This document shows, piece by piece, positions 58,916 through 64,000 of a stretch of DNA of 64,000 nt. The notes beneath the pieces are model-generated. The model saw nothing but the letters and a program-made list of their open reading frames with translations. It was not told where the DNA came from and ran no database searches. Source of the stretch: Marivibrio halodurans (lineage in GTDB: Bacteria; Pseudomonadota; Alphaproteobacteria; UBA8366; Aestuariispiraceae); the NCBI RefSeq assembly GCF_017963645.1, contig NZ_JAGMWN010000004.1:372001-436000 (forward strand). The letters run 5' to 3'. The position numbers and the translations under genes are program-made. Position 1 is the stretch's first letter. Each line of letters starts with the position of its first letter.

Positions 58916-59215
58916 GCGCCCAATGCGGTGGGAAAAACCGGCGTACCGCGCCGAGTCGCAGGAATCCTAGCACAGCCGACCCGACGCGCCCAGGAGACAT
59001 GCCACCCGGGTCGGCAGGTCGGCCAGCATCGGCACGCAAGGAAACGATGCCCCGGCAGTCACGCCCATGCAAGCATCGGGCCGCTTTCACGTCACCATGT
59101 TCGAACGGCCCCGCATTCGCACGAACGCACCCGCATGAACGAACGACAGAGCGGCCGATCCTGTAGGACCGGCCGCCCGCCGATTTAACGTCACCGAGGA
59201 AAGAACGCCGGCGGA
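58916..59215. other. 300-base gap between RTX gene and exporter gene
   Basis: No convincing gene. Contains the 11-bp-stem hairpin at 59151-59176 just after the RTX stop and otherwise mixed GC-rich sequence that should hold the exporter's ribosome-binding site and possibly its promoter. Confidence 0.5.
59151..59176 (-). terminator. Terminator-like hairpin after the RTX gene
   Basis: GCGGCCGATCC pairs with GGACCGGCCGC (one wobble) around a 4-base loop, 39 bases past the RTX stop. On the minus strand TCTGTCGTTCGTTC follows, moderately T-rich. Could set a lower exporter-to-substrate ratio. Confidence 0.6.
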
Positions 59216-62200
59216 TTAGACGCTCGGCTCCTCCCCACCGCCGGTGTCGGTGAGCCCCGGCTCCACCGGCGCGACGAAGACGATCCCCGCGTCGTCCGGC
59301 TTCGGCGCCGACCCACCGTCATCCATGACATCCTGCTGCATGTCGACCAATTCCTCCGCGTCGAGCACACCGTCGGTGTTCTTGTCCGCATCATAGCTCG
59401 CCATGTTGCTGGCATCGCCGAAGGCTTCCGCGTCGACCCCGACCAGCTTGATCGCATCGCCGCTTTCGCCCAGCCGGATGACCGTGTCGTCGCCATCCTG
59501 AACGATCGAAAGATCGTCCGCGTCATAGCCGGAAATAAAGAGCTGATCGGTGCCCATCTCGAAGTCGTTGATCGTATCGACCCCGTCACCCTTGGCGTAG
59601 AAGAACACGTCGTGCTCGCCATCGCCGGTACCGCCCTGCTCGCCGCCCCAGAGCTGGTCGCCCGCCTGGAAGTCGGTGACCGTCATATGCGGACCGGCGA
59701 CATCGAAGACCGCGTCGTCGAAGTCCTGGTCGCTCTTCTGCTCGATCAAATCCTCGAAGCCGATCGACCCGTCCTCGTTGATCTGGATATGCACCTCGCC
59801 ATCCGGGTTCAGGTCGGCCGAGCCGGAGAAATAGGCCGGCGCGTCCTGGCCGTTCAACGTGACGCCGCCATCGGTGACGGCGACGAAATCACCATCCTGG
59901 TTCTGGTCGAATGTCACCGACAAGCCGTTACTGAGATTGCCGTTCTGATTCGCGCCGTCCGGGATGATGAAGAAGCCGACCTCATCCGCGGAGAAGCCGT
60001 CCAGCACGATCTCATGGGTCGTGCCCTGGGCCGTCTGATGGATGTTCGACCAGATGATCTCGCCGCTTTCCGGACGCCCCTGATCGTCCATCACATAGTA
60101 ACCGACCGCGTTGGAGTAGCTTGCGTTCGTGCCGTCGAAGGTGACCGTCAGGCTTTCCGAGAAGTCGGCCGAACCATGGTCGCTGCCGCCCATGATCCAG
60201 TCGCTGCCGGTGCCGCCTGCGACGATGTCGTCGTCCGCGCCGCCGCGCACATCGTCGTTCCCTTCCATGCCGAGGACCTGATCGTTCCCGGTCCCGCCAT
60301 GCAGATAGTCGTCATTGGCCCCCGCGCCGAAGGTGGCGGCCCCGGCGGTCACGCCGCTGACGCCCTGTAGCAGGAAGTCGGAGTTGTTGCCGGAGTTCCC
60401 CGCACCATCATCCACGGCGGAGAGTTCCACCCGCGTGATATCGAAGTCGGCCTGAATGGTGTGCTCGGCCAAGCCGTTGACCGTGCCGTCGATGACGCCG
60501 CTCAACTCCTCGCCGTCCGCGCCGAAAGCGGTCCAGCGCGCCTGTTCAAGATAGCCATGATCGAACGGCGATTGATCGTCGGACTGCTGGGTCTCGCCGT
60601 CGAACAACGCGGACAGCTTGACCGTCACCTGCTGCATCGGCGTCTGGAAGTCGAGGCGCAGAACCTCGCCGCCATTATCGTCGTCGCCATCGCCGGTGTC
60701 GATCTCTCCGCTGTCCAGACCGCCGCCGACGGAGATTCCCGAGTAGGCGTAGTTCCCGTGCAGCGCGCCGTTGTCCGTGTTGTCGCCATCCAGCGAGAAG
60801 GTGATGTTCTTCGTCGAGAACTCCGCATCCGTGTATTGACCGGAGCCATCGACCCGATGCGCGGAAAGCGAGACGCCGGATTGCTGCCAGTTCGCGGCGA
60901 CGCTCGACGGATCGATATTGATGCCGTCGATGTCGAGCGCGATGGCCTCGCCGCCCTCCTGACCGCCATCCTGACCCGTCTCGGTCACCACCGTCGTTCC
61001 GGTAACCGAGACCGACTTGAACTCGATATCGACCTTCTCGTCCGAGGATGTCTTCTTGTTCAGGAAACCGCCCAGCGTGATCGTGTGATCGCCGGCCGGG
61101 AGACCGTCGATATCGATCGTCACCGTCTGCCAACCGGTATCGCCGCCATCGGACAGGCGGGCGACATAGTCGTTGCCGTTCAGGCCGTAGAGCTGACCGT
61201 CGATGCTGATGAGCACCTCGGAATATTCGTCATGCTCGAACTCGTGCGACATGTCGATGCGGTATTGGAAGGTCACCTGCCCATCGCTGGTCGCCTCGTC
61301 GACCGTGAAGGTCTTGGAGAACCCGCCGGACATGTTGTTCACGGTACCGTTGTTCTGGCCGCCGAGCGTGACCTCGATCTTGTCGCTCTTCACATCGCCC
61401 TCGGCGTAATAGCCCTGGCTGGTCCCCCGGAAGGTGTTGTCCGAGTAGGTAAAGCCGCCCGTGCCGTCATCGAAGTCATGTTCGAGAAGGGTGACTTCCT
61501 CGCCGCCGGTCGAACCGGAGCCGCCGGCAGGCATGGTGTCGATGAACTCGCTCGCCCCTTCCTGATAGAGCTCCGCCACCTGGCTCGGCGAGAGCGCGCC
61601 GTCGAACAGCGCCGGGTTGTCTATCCGCCCCTGCAGATAGCTGTTCAGGTTATTGGCCTGATCATCGCCGCTATAGGATTGGCTGGCGCCAAAGGTCCAG
61701 GGGTTCTGGTTGTTCGACGGATTCCAGTCGCTCTCCACGCTGTCGACCGCCTGGCCGTTGACATAGAGGGTGACCGTATCGCCGTCCCAGGTGACGGTTG
61801 CGTTGTACCAGTTCTCGTAATTGATGCTCCCACCGTGGAGGGTAAAGCTCTCATCCTCGGTCTGGATGCGTACCTCGACCTGGCGACTGTTGTTCACCTC
61901 CATGTTGAAGTGACCGCCGTCGTCGTAGCCGTAGCTGTCCTTGGAGGCCAGGGTACCGTTGTTCCAGGCCATGAAGTCGAGCGAGAAGGTCCCCTGCTCG
62001 ACTTCCATCGCGGCGTTGTGCGGTACCTCGATGACATCGCAATTGCCGTCGAACTGCGCGGCCTCGCCCTCCCGGCCGGAAGCCTCGCCGGTATTGTACT
62101 TGGCGATGCCGGTGAAGCCGTTGACCGCATCGGTAACCGTCTCGTTCGAGCCCCAGTGCGTGTCCTCCATCTTGAAGTGGAAGACCGCCTCGGCACCCGT

Positions 62201-64000
62201 ACCGCCACCCGTGCCGCCGCCCGTGTCGCCACCATCGGCGGGCGCGTTCGGATCGTCGCCGTAGAGGATATCGTCCCCCTGCTGGCCGAAGATCGTATCC
62301 GCGCCGGAACCGCCGGTCAGCGTGTCGTCATAGCTTCCTTCGTCACCGCCGCCGACATCGTCCGGGATCTCGATGGTGAGCGACCCAGATGTCGTGCCGG
62401 TATCGGTCGTGCCGCGATCCGGATCGGTATCGATCGACGTGACGTCCACCGAGAGGTCGAAGGTTCCGGTACCGCCGGGCACCTCGATCTGCAACCCGTC
62501 TAGCTGATCCGGGGTCAGGGTGAAGGAATCCGCGCCGGAGAAGCTGTCGCCGGCCGAATTGGTCAGCACCGCGCCGTCCGGCACGTCGCCGATCGTGACC
62601 GACAGAACCTCCGAGCCGTCGACATCATTGTCCGCGACCGAGATCATGACAGCGGCCGTGAAGGTGCCGGCGGCGAGCTGCCCGGGCTGCGCGCGATCGC
62701 CATAGATCACATCGTCGCCCTGCTGGCCGTCGATTACGTCATCGCCCGCGCCGCCGACCAGGAAGTCGTCGTGACTGCCGCTCGCGCCATCATCATATTC
62801 AAGCCCGGTATCGACCAGCGTGATGTCGTCGATCGACACGCCGCGACCGCCGTCCTGATCATTGTCCGAGGTCTCCTCGAACATCAACCGCATGGTCTCG
62901 CCATTGCCGGTGAACCGGACCGTGACCGTCTGCCAGTCATGGTTGTTCTCCTGCGACATGTCGTGGCTGTATTCACCCAGCACATCGCCGTCGACCGACA
63001 CCTCGAACTGGTTGATCGTCTCGTCATAGCCGGGGCGCCCGGAATAGCTGAAGGTCAGCTCGTAGATCCGTCCCGCCTCGGTTTGGACATCACGGTAGAC
63101 ACCGTTGGCGTCGGCGAAATTGTCCTGCGAGTCGTCGTTCAACTCGATGAACTTGTTGCCGTCGGCCGCGCTGGTCTTGCCATCGGGCTGATTGCCCAGG
63201 TCGCGCACCATCTGGTTGGTCCAAATCTCGACGCGATCGGACGTCGTCGTCCAACCATCGATGGCATTGGCGAAATAGGACGGGTTCGACTGCTGCACGT
63301 CGCCCGGCAGTTGCTCGAACGAGCTGTGGAAGACCGTGCTCGGCTCCGCCACCTGGACGGTACCGTCCCCGCCCCCGTCGCCGGAACCACCATCACCCTC
63401 GATATGATCATCACCGTCGGACCCGTCGATCGTGTCGTCGCCGGCCCCGCCGATCAGCGTATCGTCGCCGCTGGTGCCATCGATCACGTCATTGCCGTCC
63501 GTGCCGGTCTCCGAGATTCCGGGACCGAAGACCGGGAAGCCTGCCGGCGCCTCGGTGAACAGCATGTCGCTGTCCATCGTCTCGCCGTCCATCGACAGCT
63601 TCAGCGTCTGGTCGCCGCCGTCCTCCCAGTAGGTCACGTCGATCTCGTAGAAGCCGGCCTGCGAGACGGTCAGGCTGCCGGTCTCGGTCGTCGCCGCGCT
63701 GTTCATGTCGTGGGTGACGACATCCTCGCCATTCACCCGCAGTCGGAAACCGTCATCCGTGTAGCTGGTGAAGTCGTGCGTCCCGGCCTCGAGATAGACA
63801 TAGCCCTTGAGGTTCACCACGAACTGGTCCGCGTGCGCATCCGCGTTGCCGGTCGCCGACGCGCCGTCGTCACCCAGGAACTGCCGGATCGTGCTGCCGC
63901 CATTATAGTCGATGGTCGTGGACGTGAAGGACACCGACGGCTGATCCTGATCCATGACCGCGTCGGCCTGGGCAAGACTGCCGATGCCGTGATTGAAGTC
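59216..64000 (-). CDS. Giant RTX/PA14/LamG type I secreted surface protein, 5' end beyond window
   Basis: Partial: the frame is open to base 64000, and the residues before the Met at 63955 (DFNHGIGSLAQADAV) continue the PA14 domain, so that Met is not the start. Numbering from it: PA14 to about 136; RTX nonapeptides 151-188, 393-422, 541-567, 1210-1260; DUF642/CBM-like sandwich 208-384; cadherin-like 430-532; LamG 589-800; two more beta-rich domains 822-990 and 1003-1203; DUF4114-like 1283-1395; C-terminal RTX secretion region 1450-1512; EF-hand loop 1524-1535 (DKNTDGVLDAEE). Acidic, nearly Cys-free, calcium-dependent. Secreted by the adjacent type I system; likely an adhesin or glycan-binding matrix protein. 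Confidence 0.93.
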   Translation of the reverse strand, partial: DFNHGIGSLAQADAVMDQDQPSVSFTSTTIDYNGGSTIRQFLGDDGASATGNADAHADQFVVNLKGYVYLEAGTHDFTSYTDDGFRLRVNGEDVVTHDMNSAATTETGSLTVSQAGFYEIDVTYWEDGGDQTLKLSMDGETMDSDMLFTEAPAGFPVFGPGISETGTDGNDVIDGTSGDDTLIGGAGDDTIDGSDGDDHIEGDGGSGDGGGDGTVQVAEPSTVFHSSFEQLPGDVQQSNPSYFANAIDGWTTTSDRVEIWTNQMVRDLGNQPDGKTSAADGNKFIELNDDSQDNFADANGVYRDVQTEAGRIYELTFSYSGRPGYDETINQFEVSVDGDVLGEYSHDMSQENNHDWQTVTVRFTGNGETMRLMFEETSDNDQDGGRGVSIDDITLVDTGLEYDDGASGSHDDFLVGGAGDDVIDGQQGDDVIYGDRAQPGQLAAGTFTAAVMISVADNDVDGSEVLSVTIGDVPDGAVLTNSAGDSFSGADSFTLTPDQLDGLQIEVPGGTGTFDLSVDVTSIDTDPDRGTTDTGTTSGSLTIEIPDDVGGGDEGSYDDTLTGGSGADTIFGQQGDDILYGDDPNAPADGGDTGGGTGGGTGAEAVFHFKMEDTHWGSNETVTDAVNGFTGIAKYNTGEASGREGEAAQFDGNCDVIEVPHNAAMEVEQGTFSLDFMAWNNGTLASKDSYGYDDGGHFNMEVNNSRQVEVRIQTEDESFTLHGGSINYENWYNATVTWDGDTVTLYVNGQAVDSVESDWNPSNNQNPWTFGASQSYSGDDQANNLNSYLQGRIDNPALFDGALSPSQVAELYQEGASEFIDTMPAGGSGSTGGEEVTLLEHDFDDGTGGFTYSDNTFRGTSQGYYAEGDVKSDKIEVTLGGQNNGTVNNMSGGFSKTFTVDEATSDGQVTFQYRIDMSHEFEHDEYSEVLISIDGQLYGLNGNDYVARLSDGGDTGWQTVTIDIDGLPAGDHTITLGGFLNKKTSSDEKVDIEFKSVSVTGTTVVTETGQDGGQEGGEAIALDIDGINIDPSSVAANWQQSGVSLSAHRVDGSGQYTDAEFSTKNITFSLDGDNTDNGALHGNYAYSGISVGGGLDSGEIDTGDGDDDNGGEVLRLDFQTPMQQVTVKLSALFDGETQQSDDQSPFDHGYLEQARWTAFGADGEELSGVIDGTVNGLAEHTIQADFDITRVELSAVDDGAGNSGNNSDFLLQGVSGVTAGAATFGAGANDDYLHGGTGNDQVLGMEGNDDVRGGADDDIVAGGTGSDWIMGGSDHGSADFSESLTVTFDGTNASYSNAVGYYVMDDQGRPESGEIIWSNIHQTAQGTTHEIVLDGFSADEVGFFIIPDGANQNGNLSNGLSVTFDQNQDGDFVAVTDGGVTLNGQDAPAYFSGSADLNPDGEVHIQINEDGSIGFEDLIEQKSDQDFDDAVFDVAGPHMTVTDFQAGDQLWGGEQGGTGDGEHDVFFYAKGDGVDTINDFEMGTDQLFISGYDADDLSIVQDGDDTVIRLGESGDAIKLVGVDAEAFGDASNMASYDADKNTDGVLDAEELVDMQQDVMDDGGSAPKPDDAGIVFVAPVEPGLTDTGGGEEPSV

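Noticed and set aside
60461-62503. 680-residue plus-strand frame inside the RTX gene
   Set aside because: Antisense shadow of the Asp/Gly-rich RTX repeats; the opposite strand has unmistakable PA14, LamG and RTX domains.
63955-64000. ATG at 63955 as the start of the RTX protein
   Set aside because: The 15 codons upstream are open and continue the PA14 consensus, so the gene starts beyond the window.

Overview
The window is GC-rich DNA from a free-living, probably marine or saline, alphaproteobacterium. I infer a Rhodospirillales/Kiloniellales-like background but cannot place it to genus from sequence alone. The alphaproteobacterial call rests on a MipZ division-site ATPase, two TAXI-type TRAP receptors with a fused TRAP permease, an STAS-MlaE lipid transporter and the general gene style. 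No tRNA, rRNA, CRISPR array, IS element or prophage was recognised. Coding density is high, with many ATGA start/stop overlaps.

Layout. 1-5 kb (minus): XRE regulator, then an RND efflux adaptor and pump (the pump runs off the left edge). 5.4-7.1 kb: a GNAT enzyme tightly coupled to a LuxR-like regulator, then a convergent Cys-rich protein whose stop codon lies in the same palindrome as the regulator's stop. 7.2-10.3 kb (minus): periplasmic protein, ExbB, two ExbDs and TonB. 10.4-13 kb (minus): MipZ, a VWA protein and a membrane DnaJ protein. 13.3-17 kb (plus): lipoprotein, DUF3750, DjlA-like co-chaperone, murein amidase, DsbA-fold isomerase. 17-21 kb: nucleoside hydrolase, leucine-dehydrogenase-like enzyme, GFA protein, Bax-like glucosaminidase, small lipoprotein. 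21-25 kb: ferric-iron ABC permease and iron-binding protein (Fur-type box upstream of the latter), with no ATPase gene. 25-28.3 kb: asparagine synthetase-like amidotransferase plus glycosyltransferase. 28.3-32.6 kb: DMT transporter, small heme-copper-oxidase-like membrane protein, HspQ, SLAC1/TehA-like channel with a histone-like tail, PyrE. 32.7-36.4 kb: peptide-type ABC receptor and two permeases, again without ATPases. 36.4-37.1 kb: an isolated unit with a clear promoter, structured leader, disordered protein and terminator. 37.1-39.6 kb: DUF423 protein and a lipoprotein with a P460-like domain that lacks the heme-ligand His.

39.7-52.1 kb is a long minus-strand block: Mla/Pqi-type lipid transporter (permease, ATPase, MCE protein, lipoprotein), aminotransferase + BKACE, a divergent TAXI receptor, a canonical TAXI receptor, a fused TRAP permease and a universal stress protein. 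apt lies divergently at 52.3 kb. 52.8-64 kb is a type I secretion locus: a very large RTX/PA14/LamG protein (N-terminus beyond the right edge), its ABC exporter with an unusual 440-residue disordered N-terminus, the HlyD adaptor, and an amidase.

Themes: iron uptake (TonB system, Fur-controlled iron ABC), envelope maintenance, organic-acid and peptide import, and calcium-dependent surface-protein secretion. The best candidates for something undescribed are the GNAT/LuxR-like pair, the heme-ligand-less P460-like lipoprotein, the structured leader at 36.4 kb, and palindromic elements that supply stop codons to flanking genes.
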